Of a stretch of 14,859 nucleotides of DNA, positions 1 to 7,689 are shown one piece after another (within the stretch, counting starts at the first letter, position 1; each line of letters begins with the position of its first letter). The stretch spans positions 1 to 14,859 of the forward strand of contig DLQN01000106.1 of NCBI GenBank assembly GCA_002477595.1, read 5' to 3'. The notes under the pieces were generated by a model, which was given only the letters and a program-made list of their open reading frames with translations, ran no database searches and was not told the DNA's origin. Both the position numbers and the translations under genes were made by a program. The DNA is from Roseivirga sp. UBA7431 (GTDB lineage Bacteria > Bacteroidota > Bacteroidia > Cytophagales > Cyclobacteriaceae).

Positions 1-240
1 ATTGGTTCGATGAAAAAAGGGCAGCCAAACATTCTCCGGGTACTCCACAGACATGAGGTTAAGCCTCAAGACTATTTCCATATGAAGCCAGGCTTTGATA
101 GCTTTCAATTTATTGAAAAAGGAGAGTTATTAGCCGAAGACAAAAGCGGAGCGATTACCTCACCAATTGACGGACGTATCTTTATGCCGCTTTATCAAAT
201 AGCAGGCGATGATGGTTTCTTTATTGTAGAGGAGGTTTAG
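1..240 (+). CDS. Succinylglutamate desuccinylase/aspartoacylase family protein, C-terminal fragment
   Basis: This is the 3' end of a gene that begins left of the window. The frame is open from base 1 (Ile-Gly-Ser before the first Met at base 10), so the Met is internal. The 79 residues carry the C-terminal beta domain typical of the AstE/AspA zinc carboxypeptidase-like family: RHEV, then HMKPGFDSFQFIEKGELLA, then SPIDGRIFMPLYQ and DGFFIVEEV at the end. Family members hydrolyse N-acyl amino acids or related amides in the cytoplasm. The zinc ligands lie in the missing N-terminal part, so the substrate cannot be told here. The gene ends in TAG and is followed about 30 bp later by a strong hairpin terminator. 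Family assignment is fairly sure; specific function is not. Confidence 0.8.
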   Translation: MGSMKKGQPNILRVLHRHEVKPQDYFHMKPGFDSFQFIEKGELLAEDKSGAITSPIDGRIFMPLYQIAGDDGFFIVEEV

Positions 241-269
241 AACAGAAAACTATACGCAAAGCTGATAAG

Positions 270-306
270 AAAAATGCCACTTCGATTTCTCGAAGTGGCA
301 TTTTTT
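270..306. terminator. Bidirectional intrinsic terminator between the deacylase fragment and secDF
   Basis: A perfect 16-bp inverted repeat (270-285 with 290-305, core ATGCCACTTCGA / TCGAAGTGGCAT) closes a 4-nt loop at 286-289. The stem is flanked by an A run on the left and a T run on the right, so the RNA of either strand ends in a U-rich tail. It sits between two convergent genes, 30 bp after one stop and about 20 bp before the other, as expected for a shared terminator. Confidence 0.93.
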
Positions 307-326
307 ATTTTATGTCTTGACTTAGA

Positions 327-3300
327 TTAAGCCTGCTGTGCAGTAGCTTCCGCCTTAGCAGATGCTCTTGCTCTTGCAGATTCCTTCTCCTTGTCAGCAG
401 CTGCACCTAGTGTCTTCTTAGTTAAGTCAACAACAATTGGTGTTGCAACAAATACTGAAGAGTAGGTACCGACTAGTATACCGATCAATAAGGCGAATGA
501 GAAACCTCTCAATGCTTCACCTCCAAAGATGAATAAGACCAATACTACTATAAATGTTGTCATTGACGTAATCAAAGTACGACTGATTGTAGAGTTAATT
601 GACTCGTTAAACGTTCCAATTAAATCTTTAGAGCCTTTCAGTTGTAGGTTTTCACGAATACGGTCAAACACAACCACTGTATCATTTATAGAGTAACCCA
701 TAATTGTTAATAAGGCTGCAATGAATACCTGGTCAACTTCAAAACTTAGACCAAACCAACCTGCTATGGCAAAAGCCGAAAGCACTATAAATGCATCATG
801 CACCAACGCGACAATTGCGCCAAGTGAGAACTGCCATCTTCTAAACCTGATTAAGATGTAGATAAAGATGGCTAGGATCGCGAAGGCAAAAGACTTGAAA
901 GATGAATCCTTAATGTCATCCGCAATAGTTGGTAACACCTTGGAAGATCCAATTATAGTGAACTCACCAGCATCAATTTCTAGCGTACCATCAATAAAGG
1001 TTTTTCCAGTAGCCGTGGTAATTCCACTTACTAAAAGGCTTCTTACTTCATTGTCTACCTCAGTTGACTCTTCGCCTACTTTATAGGAAGTGGTTACTTT
1101 TAGCGTATTGCTAGCATTGTACTCCTTCACTTCAACTCCATCTTCTGTAAAAACACCACCTGCTAGGGCTATTTTGATATCAGAAGCGACCATTGATTCA
1201 TCAAACTTCACGACATAAGAACGACCACCTTTAAAGTCAACACCAAGCCTAAGGCCACTTGTTGATAGTGCAATAGCTCCTAATACAATGATGATAGTAG
1301 AAGCCAAATAAGCTATTCTACGTTTACTTAAGAAGTCAAAGCTAATATTGGTTAACCAACCTTTTGACAAAGGTGTATCGAAGGAAATGTTACTCTCATT
1401 ACCTCTTTTAGTCATCCACGTAATGATTACTCTTGTGATGAATACTGCAGAGAAGAATGAACAAATAATACCAATCATTAAGGTGATTGCGAATCCTTTC
1501 ACTGGGCCTTGTCCTAAGAAGTAAAGGATTAAACCTGTCAAAAACGTAGTTACGTTCGCATCTATAATAGAGCTATACGCTTTCTTATAACCAGAGCTGA
1601 TGGCTTGCAACAATGGAATTCCATTTCGAAGCTCTTCTCTAATTCTTTCAAATATTAGCACGTTCGCATCAATCGACATACCGATTGTTAATACAATACC
1701 TGCGATACCAGGAAGCGTTAAGGCTGCACTTAGATTAGCCAAAATCCCCATGATAAAGAAGATGTTAAATAATAGCGCAACGTTAGCTACGATACCGCCT
1801 TTGGCATAATAAACGACCATAAAGATGACCACTATCAACAAACCAGCTAGAATAGAAGTAACCCCTTGCTTCTGAGATTCAACACCCAAAGTTGGTCCAA
1901 TCACACCTTCTTCAACAATTCTAGTTGGAGCCGGAAGTGATCCTGCCTTTAAAATATTAGCTAAATCTTGTGCTTCTTCAACAGAGAAGTTACCCATGAT
2001 CTGAGAGCTACCGTTTGGTATCTCACCATTCACGTTTGGTGCTGTGTAGACGTAATTATCAAGAACAATTGCAACTCGTCTATTGATGTTAGCTCCTGTT
2101 AAGTTCTTCCATTTTTTCGCTCCTATAGAGTTCATCTGCATACTTACAGCAGGTCTTGCCCTTTCATCAAGGCTTTGACGAGCATCGGTCACAACCTCTC
2201 CTGTAAGTGGCGCCTCGCCTCTAGCAGACTTAATTGCGTATAGTTGAAGTAATTCCGAATCCTCTTCTGCTTTTACTCCCCACTTGAAAGACAAGTTATT
2301 AGGGATTAGTCTAGCAATAGCATCGTTATTAAAGATTCTATTGATTTTACCCGTATCCGCTAGGTTATAAAAGAAGCCTGGGTAGCCTTGATAACTCTGT
2401 TGCAAAGCAAAAAAGCTAGAAACTCCTGGCGTAGAAGTATCTACTGAATCTGTAGCAGCGCTATCAGTTTGTGCTAATTCCGATTCTAAGGAGTTATCGC
2501 TTTGCGTATCTGCAGGCTTTGATTCAGTTCCTAAATCAGTGTTGGCAATAGACTTAGCTGCTGTTTCTATTTTATCTAACTCTACGTTAATTGCATTAAG
2601 CGTAGTTGCAATCTCACTCGCCTCATAAACTTCCCAGAACTCTAGTTTTGCAACACCTTGAAGAAGTTTTCTAACCCTTGCTGGGTTATCTACTCCTGGC
2701 AATTCAATTTGAATTCGGCTAGTCCCTTGCAGTCTCTGTATGTTAGGCTGTGAAGTACCAAAACGGTCAACTCTAGTTCTTAAAATTTGGAAAGCACGAT
2801 CAATTGCCAAATCAACTTCCTCGTTAATGACTCCCATTACTTCCGCATTGGTCGACTCGAAACTGATTCTTCCGCTATTCGCAGCGTTCGCAAAAATTCT
2901 ACTCAGCTTTCCACTCGGAGCAGTCTCAACATATGCTTGTTGGAACAATTCCGTAAATGAAGATTGTCCGTTAGCCTTCTTTCGCTCTGCAGCTAATTCA
3001 ATGGCTGTAAGGAAATCTAGATCTTGGCTATTACCCGAAAGCCCTTGGATAATTTCTACAGGAGAAACTTCAAGTGTAACGTGCATACCTCCTTGAAGGT
3101 CAAGTCCAAGGTTTAATTCAATTTCCTTGATTTCTTTGTAGGTAAACTCTGCACCTAAAATATTAAGCACTGGCTCCATCCAAATTGAATCTAGATAGGC
3201 CTGCTTCTTAGTCTGATCGACTACACCCGACTCGTCTTGAGCATATTCAACAGCATCTGCTTGTATCCCTCTAGAAAAGAAGGTGATTGATAGGTAATAC

Positions 3301-3356
3301 AAACAAAGCGCAGTAATGACAACGGTCAGAAAAACGATTGTATTCTTATTTTTCAT
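327..3356 (-). CDS. secDF: Protein translocase subunit SecDF (fused SecD-SecF)
   Basis: Inner-membrane proton-driven motor that helps complete Sec-dependent export and releases proteins on the periplasmic side. The 1009 residues are a SecD-SecF fusion, the normal Bacteroidota form and length. A first membrane helix lies at about 7-27, followed by the SecD head start NLGLDLQGGMHVTLEV (82-97) and the large periplasmic P1 domain. SecD helices span about 498-650 with GMSIDANVLIFERIREE (559-575; Asp563 matches the conserved transport aspartate). SecF starts near 680, has LGVDFKGG (704-711), its own periplasmic domain and helices from about 820, with GYSINDTVVVFDRIREN (887-903; Asp892). Residues about 260-312 form a Ser/Thr/Asp/Ala-rich linker inside P1, and the last 25 residues are a charged Ala-rich tail. 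It is the last gene of the minus-strand run, 104 bp after the small hypothetical gene, so it may also have its own promoter. Confidence 0.97.
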   Translation of the reverse strand: MKNKNTIVFLTVVITALCLYYLSITFFSRGIQADAVEYAQDESGVVDQTKKQAYLDSIWMEPVLNILGAEFTYKEIKEIELNLGLDLQGGMHVTLEVSPVEIIQGLSGNSQDLDFLTAIELAAERKKANGQSSFTELFQQAYVETAPSGKLSRIFANAANSGRISFESTNAEVMGVINEEVDLAIDRAFQILRTRVDRFGTSQPNIQRLQGTSRIQIELPGVDNPARVRKLLQGVAKLEFWEVYEASEIATTLNAINVELDKIETAAKSIANTDLGTESKPADTQSDNSLESELAQTDSAATDSVDTSTPGVSSFFALQQSYQGYPGFFYNLADTGKINRIFNNDAIARLIPNNLSFKWGVKAEEDSELLQLYAIKSARGEAPLTGEVVTDARQSLDERARPAVSMQMNSIGAKKWKNLTGANINRRVAIVLDNYVYTAPNVNGEIPNGSSQIMGNFSVEEAQDLANILKAGSLPAPTRIVEEGVIGPTLGVESQKQGVTSILAGLLIVVIFMVVYYAKGGIVANVALLFNIFFIMGILANLSAALTLPGIAGIVLTIGMSIDANVLIFERIREELRNGIPLLQAISSGYKKAYSSIIDANVTTFLTGLILYFLGQGPVKGFAITLMIGIICSFFSAVFITRVIITWMTKRGNESNISFDTPLSKGWLTNISFDFLSKRRIAYLASTIIIVLGAIALSTSGLRLGVDFKGGRSYVVKFDESMVASDIKIALAGGVFTEDGVEVKEYNASNTLKVTTSYKVGEESTEVDNEVRSLLVSGITTATGKTFIDGTLEIDAGEFTIIGSSKVLPTIADDIKDSSFKSFAFAILAIFIYILIRFRRWQFSLGAIVALVHDAFIVLSAFAIAGWFGLSFEVDQVFIAALLTIMGYSINDTVVVFDRIRENLQLKGSKDLIGTFNESINSTISRTLITSMTTFIVVLVLFIFGGEALRGFSFALLIGILVGTYSSVFVATPIVVDLTKKTLGAAADKEKESARARASAKAEATAQQA

Positions 3357-3460
3357 TAGTAATAAAGGTTATTCAAAAAAGGTTAATTGAGTTATTTAGA
3401 GCGAAAATGCCCTGAAGTACCACGAAGTAATCGATGTACTAAAAGTTGCTTAAGTCTTAA

Positions 3461-3826
3461 CTAGGGTGCATTTGGCGATTGAAACTGCCGAAACAAAGTT
3501 TTGAAATATCCAGAATCATTTATGGAAACTTCAGGCAAGAAAAGCGTCTTTTCTTCTGTCTCGTTAATAATCTCTCCGATGAAAATCGCTTGGAAAGGCT
3601 CAATCTCTATTCCCGATAAAGGTAATATTACCTGTGAAGTGAGAGAATAAATTATCTCTTGTTGGGGAGCTTCGTCTGGATTATCATTTGCCGCAATGAT
3701 TTCTTCATTAATCTGATTACACTGGTAACTCACAATCTCTTGAGAGACTACGAACACTGCCACAAAAATTCCTAGAAGGAAAAATAATGACCTTTTGAAA
3801 CCCGATATGTAGTGATAGCTTTTCAT
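3461..3826 (-). CDS. Small membrane-anchored or secreted protein of unknown function
   Basis: I do not recognise this 121-residue protein. A basic N-terminus (KSYHYISGFKR) precedes one strongly hydrophobic helix at about 12-28, which would act as a signal anchor or a cleaved signal peptide. There is no lipobox; the only Cys is residue 36, well past the helix. The rest is acidic and rich in Ile, Glu and Asn (for example NQINEEIIAANDNPDEAP), so the bulk is probably periplasmic. The gene lies 38 bp after udk and 104 bp before secDF on the same strand, with coding density and composition like its neighbours, which supports a real gene in the same transcript. Proximity to secDF suggests an envelope role, but this is inference only. 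Confidence 0.65.
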   Translation of the reverse strand: MKSYHYISGFKRSLFFLLGIFVAVFVVSQEIVSYQCNQINEEIIAANDNPDEAPQQEIIYSLTSQVILPLSGIEIEPFQAIFIGEIINETEEKTLFLPEVSINDSGYFKTLFRQFQSPNAP

Positions 3827-3864
3827 TCAGCGGCACGAATTTAGTAAAACGATTGAAGAAAAGA

Positions 3865-4491
3865 TTAGCCTTGAGTCATTATTTTGCTCTTAATCGCTGC
3901 TCTTATCACATGAAGAGCATTGCCAAAGTCTTTATTATTTGGTACAACTAGGTCTGCGGTTTCTTTATAAGGCTCAATATATTTCTGATAAGAAGGCATG
4001 ATGTGGTTTTCATATTTATAAAGCACATCATCGGCATCGTACCCACGCTCCTCTCTATCACGCTTGAGCCTGCGCTGAAGCTTCACATAATCTCTGGCAT
4101 CAATAAATATTTTGAGATCTATCAATTCAGCAATCTTCTTGTAATGGAAAATAAAAATACCTTCAACTAAGATTACTGGAGCCGATTTTCTGACCAAAGT
4201 TTTAGCCTGAGTATTCGGATTATTAAAGGTATATTCTTCCTTCTGAATACTCTTTCCTTCACTCAAAGCTTTCAGGTCAGTGGCGAAGTGCTCATAATCG
4301 ATAGATTCCGGACGGTCAAAGTTTAGCTCTCCGTTCTTATCAACCAATTGATATTCTCTAGGACGATAGTAGTCGTCTTGTGAAATGCAGGTTACATGCC
4401 TCTCATCAAAACCTTCGATCAATTGTTTCAAGAAGCGGGTCTTTCCAGAACCACTTCCGCCAGTAATACCAATGATATATGGCTTTTCCAT
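3865..4491 (-). CDS. udk: Uridine kinase
   Basis: Cytoplasmic pyrimidine-salvage enzyme that phosphorylates uridine (and usually cytidine) to UMP/CMP with a nucleoside triphosphate. At 208 residues it has the usual bacterial Udk length. The P-loop GGSGSGKT is at 11-18, the substrate-binding SQDDYY at 37-42, FDRPESID at 58-65, the Walker-B-like strand ILVEGIF at 107-113 and the lid-type segment RDYVKLQRRLKRDREERG at 133-150. These motifs occur in the order seen in the uridine kinase/phosphoribulokinase-like family. The gene starts 25 bp after rdgB and is probably cotranscribed with it, putting two nucleotide-metabolism enzymes side by side. Confidence 0.94.
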   Translation of the reverse strand: MEKPYIIGITGGSGSGKTRFLKQLIEGFDERHVTCISQDDYYRPREYQLVDKNGELNFDRPESIDYEHFATDLKALSEGKSIQKEEYTFNNPNTQAKTLVRKSAPVILVEGIFIFHYKKIAELIDLKIFIDARDYVKLQRRLKRDREERGYDADDVLYKYENHIMPSYQKYIEPYKETADLVVPNNKDFGNALHVIRAAIKSKIMTQG

Positions 4492-4516
4492 ATTATAAAA
4501 ATAGAAAGCTTAGCGA

Positions 4517-5095
4517 TTAATTCAGCTTGTTTAAGAATTGAGCCAGCTTTTCAACTGATCTTTTCCGATGGCTCATTGTATTTTTCACTTCTGCAGATAA
4601 CTCTGCAAAAGTTTGATTGTAGCCTTCTGGTATAAAGATAGGGTCATATCCGAAACCGTCCTTTCCAATCTTCTCTAGGGCAACTTGTCCCTTGATAATA
4701 CCTTCAAATTGTTGAACACCTGATGCATCGATATAGGTAACTACTGCCCTAAATTGACCAGACCTATCATTTGCACCTTCCAATTCGGAGAGTACCTTAT
4801 CCATATTCTTATCTGCGTTTCTATCGCCCGCATAATGCGCTGTATGAACACCCGGCTTACCACCTAAAGCAATAACTTCCAAACCAGAATCATCAGAAAA
4901 TACGGGGACTTTAAACTGGTTAAAAAGGAATTCAGCCTTTTCTAGAGAGTTCTCTTCAAGGGTTTCATGAGTTTCTGGCAACTCACCTTCAAAACCAATA
5001 TCCTTAAGCGATTGGACTTCAAACCGGTCACCAAGGATCGATTGAACTTCTGCTAATTTGTGTGCATTATTAGTTGCGAAACAGATCTTTTTCAT
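4517..5095 (-). CDS. rdgB: Non-canonical purine NTP pyrophosphatase (XTP/dITP diphosphatase, RdgB/HAM1)
   Basis: House-cleaning enzyme that hydrolyses dITP, ITP and XTP to monophosphates, preventing their entry into DNA and RNA. The 192 residues match the family length. Visible motifs are FATNNAHK (6-13, triphosphate binding), LEENSLEKA (46-54), the metal/catalytic region FSDDSGLEV (66-74, with Asp68-Asp69), PGVHTAHYAG (81-90), GFGYDPIF (147-154, base recognition) and SHR (175-177) near the C-terminus. The gene lies 31 bp after the FKBP lipoprotein gene and 25 bp before udk on the same strand. Confidence 0.95.
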   Translation of the reverse strand: MKKICFATNNAHKLAEVQSILGDRFEVQSLKDIGFEGELPETHETLEENSLEKAEFLFNQFKVPVFSDDSGLEVIALGGKPGVHTAHYAGDRNADKNMDKVLSELEGANDRSGQFRAVVTYIDASGVQQFEGIIKGQVALEKIGKDGFGYDPIFIPEGYNQTFAELSAEVKNTMSHRKRSVEKLAQFLNKLN

Positions 5096-5126
5096 GCCTA
5101 AAGAAAAGTGCCCAAAGGCGCTTCTT

Positions 5127-5606
5127 TTATCTTACGTCTAATACTTGAACATCGAACAATAGAACTGTATTCGGAGCGATAAAGGCACCCTGCCTGTTAT
5201 TTCCATAACCTAATGCCGAAGGAATAAAAAGAGTAGCCGAAGACCCAGCACTTAACTCACGTAGGCCAATCTCCCAGCCTTGAATAACATCACCACGTCC
5301 CAACACGACATCAATCGCCTCTAATCCGATTGACGAATCAAACTCAGTACCATCAAGCAAGTATCCTCGATAGTCCACAATTAGCGAACTACCAAAACCA
5401 GGTTTTGGACCTGAACCTTCTTGCGTAACAAGAATTCTCATTTGGCTTGGCTGAAGGGTATCTGCGACCAAGTTATTCTGTGATAAATAATTTTCTATTA
5501 GTTCAATGTCTATGCGAAGTTGCTCAGCATCATCGAAAACATTGTCTTGGTCGCAAGCAGCAACTAAGAAAAACAAGACAGGCAATAGGTATACTAATTT
5601 CTTCAT
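5127..5606 (-). CDS. FKBP-type peptidyl-prolyl cis-trans isomerase lipoprotein, single domain
   Basis: Predicted envelope folding helper that catalyses cis-trans isomerisation of Xaa-Pro bonds. From the ATG at 5606 the protein has 159 residues. A lysine pair and hydrophobic signal peptide end in a lipobox LVAAC with Cys18 as the lipidation site, so it is probably anchored in a membrane facing the periplasm or surface. A spacer is followed by an FKBP domain at about 55-159 with VDYRGYLLDGTEFDSS (77-92), IQGWE (108-112, Trp111) and SALGYG (130-135), matching the FKBP12 pocket Tyr, Phe-Asp, Trp and Tyr. A GTG three bases upstream (5609) is an alternative start; I prefer ATG because it gives a normal signal peptide and a TGATG stop/start overlap with the upstream FKBP gene, suggesting translational coupling. 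Confidence 0.92.
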   Translation of the reverse strand: MKKLVYLLPVLFFLVAACDQDNVFDDAEQLRIDIELIENYLSQNNLVADTLQPSQMRILVTQEGSGPKPGFGSSLIVDYRGYLLDGTEFDSSIGLEAIDVVLGRGDVIQGWEIGLRELSAGSSATLFIPSALGYGNNRQGAFIAPNTVLLFDVQVLDVR

Positions 5607-6478
5607 CACTTGATATCAACTAATTCTAATTCAAACACTATAATGGTATTAGGGCCAATCTGTGAACCATAACCAGAAGGTCCATAGGCTAGAGCCGAAG
5701 GAATCAAAAGCTTTCCTTTTGCCCCTTTGCTAAACTTAGGCATCCCAATAGTCCAGCCTTCCAAAATCTCTTTATCTCCAAGAATAAACGACCTAGGGCC
5801 ATAAACTCTATTTGGGTTAAACATATCACTCTCTCGGGCTAGCGCTTCGCTACTTGTATCGATAAGAGTTCCGTCTAATAACGACATGGAATATTCTAAA
5901 AATACTTCATCGCCACTTTTCGGGAAAACACTGTTTCCTTCTTGTAAAATTACATAATACAGACCTTCATCGGTTGTCTGTGCTTCTAAATTATTGTTAA
6001 CGACAAAAGCCTCAATTAATTCTTTGTCTGATTTGGCTTGTGCCTTTCTGTTTCGTTCGAGAAGGGTTGATTCATTTTCTATTTCCTTTACCCTAATATT
6101 CCAAGTAACCAATTGAGTGGTGTCCATTAGGGGAGAGATTGGCAGACCAGTAAAGCTGGCATATTTACCCAGTGTCATTTGAATTTGCAGGCTATCACCT
6201 TCCCCGGCTAAGTTTAGTAAATCTCTTATTTCAGGGGGTGCCCCTATATTTGGGTTAATGATGAATCCGCTTTCCTCTGTTTGATAAATGACCGAATCAC
6301 CAAGGTAATGGGCCATATCCATTACTATCACATCACCCATTCGTGGTTTATCTGCGCCTTTGTCATCTACCAACCTATACTGAAGGCCTGACTCCATTAC
6401 TACGTAAGGAGGTGCTTGATCACAGGCACTGAAAAGCACTATTAAAGCGACCCAAGACATGAAGATGTTTCTTTTCAT
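5606..6478 (-). CDS. FKBP-type peptidyl-prolyl isomerase lipoprotein with an extra degenerate FKBP-like N-terminal domain
   Basis: A 290-residue lipoprotein. The signal peptide ends in the lipobox LFSAC (Cys19). A first segment, about 28-133, begins SGLQYRLVDDKG and has FKBP-like spacing (GDVIVMDMAHYLGDSVIYQT, then GEGDSLQIQM), but lacks the usual DG-FD and QGW motifs and is probably inactive. A charged helical linker (about 133-160) leads to a second, intact FKBP domain (170-290) with LEYSMSLLDGTLIDTS (194-209), LEGWTIGM (239-246, Trp242), SALAYGPSGYG (261-271) and a closing VFELELVDIK. It begins with an ATGA overlap with the phosphoesterase stop and ends in a TGATG overlap with the next FKBP gene. 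The neighbourhood and architecture recall GldI-like FKBP lipoproteins of gliding Bacteroidota, but this cannot be decided without alignment. Confidence 0.9.
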   Translation of the reverse strand: MKRNIFMSWVALIVLFSACDQAPPYVVMESGLQYRLVDDKGADKPRMGDVIVMDMAHYLGDSVIYQTEESGFIINPNIGAPPEIRDLLNLAGEGDSLQIQMTLGKYASFTGLPISPLMDTTQLVTWNIRVKEIENESTLLERNRKAQAKSDKELIEAFVVNNNLEAQTTDEGLYYVILQEGNSVFPKSGDEVFLEYSMSLLDGTLIDTSSEALARESDMFNPNRVYGPRSFILGDKEILEGWTIGMPKFSKGAKGKLLIPSALAYGPSGYGSQIGPNTIIVFELELVDIK

Positions 6479-7500
6479 AGTTTTCTATGTTCTTCTTCTA
6501 GCTGGTCTTTATACGCTACGAGAACGCTCTTGAAACGAGCAACGGCCTCCTCCAAAGTCAAATCAATTCTACCTCCTGCCGCATTTCTATGGCCTCCACC
6601 ATTAAAGTATTTAGCCGCAATTTCATTCGCAGGAAATTTTCCTATCGACCTTAAAGAGACTTTTACACCGTCACTAGATTGTTTAAATAAACCCGCTAAG
6701 GTGATGCCTTCAATAGATAAGGCATAGTTCACCAAACCTTCTGTGTCACCTGTCTTAGAGCTGTATTGTTGTAACTCGTCTGTGGATAAAGCAAAAAACG
6801 CTACCCGTTCTTCAGGGAGGACTTGTAAGTTTTGGCTTAAAGCATAACCGAGAAAACGAAGCCTGTTGATTGAGTTATTATCATATACCTCTTTAGAAAC
6901 CCGACTATTGTCTGCCCCATGAGATATGAGTTTTGCCACTACCTCGTGGACATTCTGTGTGGTATTAGGGTGTCTAAAACCACCAGTATCGGTCATTATA
7001 CCTGCATATAAGCACTCTGCAATGTCTTTATCGATTAAGGCCTCATCACCCAAGGCTAAAATTAGTTCATAACAAAGCTCGCAAGTTGCGGCTGCACCTG
7101 TATTCCAAAGTCTGAAGTCAGCAAAATCTTCAGGATCAAGGTGATGATCTATATTAACTTTAAACCCACTTGCTTCCTTGACCATGTCGCCCAATTGGTT
7201 GATACGACTTAGTCTTGAAAAGTCTAATGTGATAAGAATGTCAGCTTGGTCGATAATTTCTTGGCACTGTTGCTCGGTATCTTCACCATACACAAGAACA
7301 CCATCATTTCCCTTCATCCAATGTAAAAAGGCCGGATATTCTGAAGGAGTGATTACCTGAACCTCGTGGCCCTTTTTAATCAGATAATTAGCCATGCCTA
7401 ACGAAGAGCCCAGTGCATCGGCATCTGGTTTCACGTGGGTGGTAATCATGATTTTACTTGGACTGCTGAGCTTGGATTTAAGTAAGTCTATGTTCTGCAT
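6475..7500 (-). CDS. nrnA: DHH-family phosphoesterase, NrnA-like (nanoRNase / pAp phosphatase)
   Basis: Cytoplasmic Mn-dependent phosphoesterase. NrnA-type members degrade 2-5-nt RNAs and many dephosphorylate 3'-phosphoadenosine 5'-phosphate; which activity dominates here is not visible. Starting at Met 7500 gives 341 residues, the family length, and puts the first beta strand close to the N-terminus. The frame stays open to an upstream ATG at 7569, which would add 23 Cys/Arg-rich residues not typical of the family. Motifs in order: THVKPDADALGS (21-32), LDFS (92-95, Asp93), the DHH triad NIDHHLDPEDF (116-126), MTDTGGFRH (169-177, Asp171), and the DHHA1 domain with GGGHRNAAGG (301-310). It is first in the seven-gene minus-strand run, and its stop overlaps the FKBP start by 4 nt. 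Confidence 0.92.
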   Translation of the reverse strand: MQNIDLLKSKLSSPSKIMITTHVKPDADALGSSLGMANYLIKKGHEVQVITPSEYPAFLHWMKGNDGVLVYGEDTEQQCQEIIDQADILITLDFSRLSRINQLGDMVKEASGFKVNIDHHLDPEDFADFRLWNTGAAATCELCYELILALGDEALIDKDIAECLYAGIMTDTGGFRHPNTTQNVHEVVAKLISHGADNSRVSKEVYDNNSINRLRFLGYALSQNLQVLPEERVAFFALSTDELQQYSSKTGDTEGLVNYALSIEGITLAGLFKQSSDGVKVSLRSIGKFPANEIAAKYFNGGGHRNAAGGRIDLTLEEAVARFKSVLVAYKDQLEEEHRKL

Positions 7501-7509
7501 GCAAGGATT

Positions 7510-7522
7510 CCGACAAAGTCGG
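7510..7522. repeat. Short inverted repeat just upstream of the nrnA-like start
   Basis: CCGAC (7510-7514) and GTCGG (7518-7522) form a perfect 5-bp inverted repeat around AAA, ten bases upstream of the preferred nrnA ATG. It could be a 5' UTR hairpin or a small operator for the seven-gene run. It is short enough to be chance, and it lies inside the open extension of the reading frame. Confidence 0.3.
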
Positions 7523-7647
7523 TCTATCAAAGAATTGGCAAAGTTGTCAAGAAATCGGATATGAAACAATCATGAGCTGTGGATTATCGGAATATTAAGT
7601 CCTTAAAAGATTCATTATCAGGCAACACCATATTAGAAATTATCTTC

Positions 7648-7655
7648 TATTTTTG
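7648..7655 (+). promoter_or_regulatory. Probable Bacteroidota -7 promoter box for ndk
   Basis: TATTTTTG matches the Bacteroidota sigma-A -7 consensus TAnnTTTG. It lies 34 bp upstream of the ndk ATG, implying a 5' UTR of about 25-30 nt. I see no good TTTG -33 element at the expected distance, so the call is moderate. Confidence 0.45.
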
Positions 7656-7689
7656 CCCACGAATTTTAAAAAGGAACTATAAAAAAGTT

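Noticed and set aside
868..1086. Plus-strand open frame inside secDF
   Set aside because: It lies wholly within the well-conserved SecDF coding sequence on the opposite strand and has no recognisable motif. The same applies to the other antisense frames inside secDF, nrnA, dxs and the aldehyde dehydrogenase gene.
3416..3440. Inverted repeat AGTAC / GTACT between the small hypothetical gene and secDF, considered as a terminator or operator
   Set aside because: Only a 5-bp stem with a 15-nt loop and no T run on the minus strand; indistinguishable from chance.
7579..7689. GTG-initiated N-terminal extension of ndk
   Set aside because: NDK family proteins start at the ATG at 7690; the extension overlaps the likely promoter box and has no family similarity.
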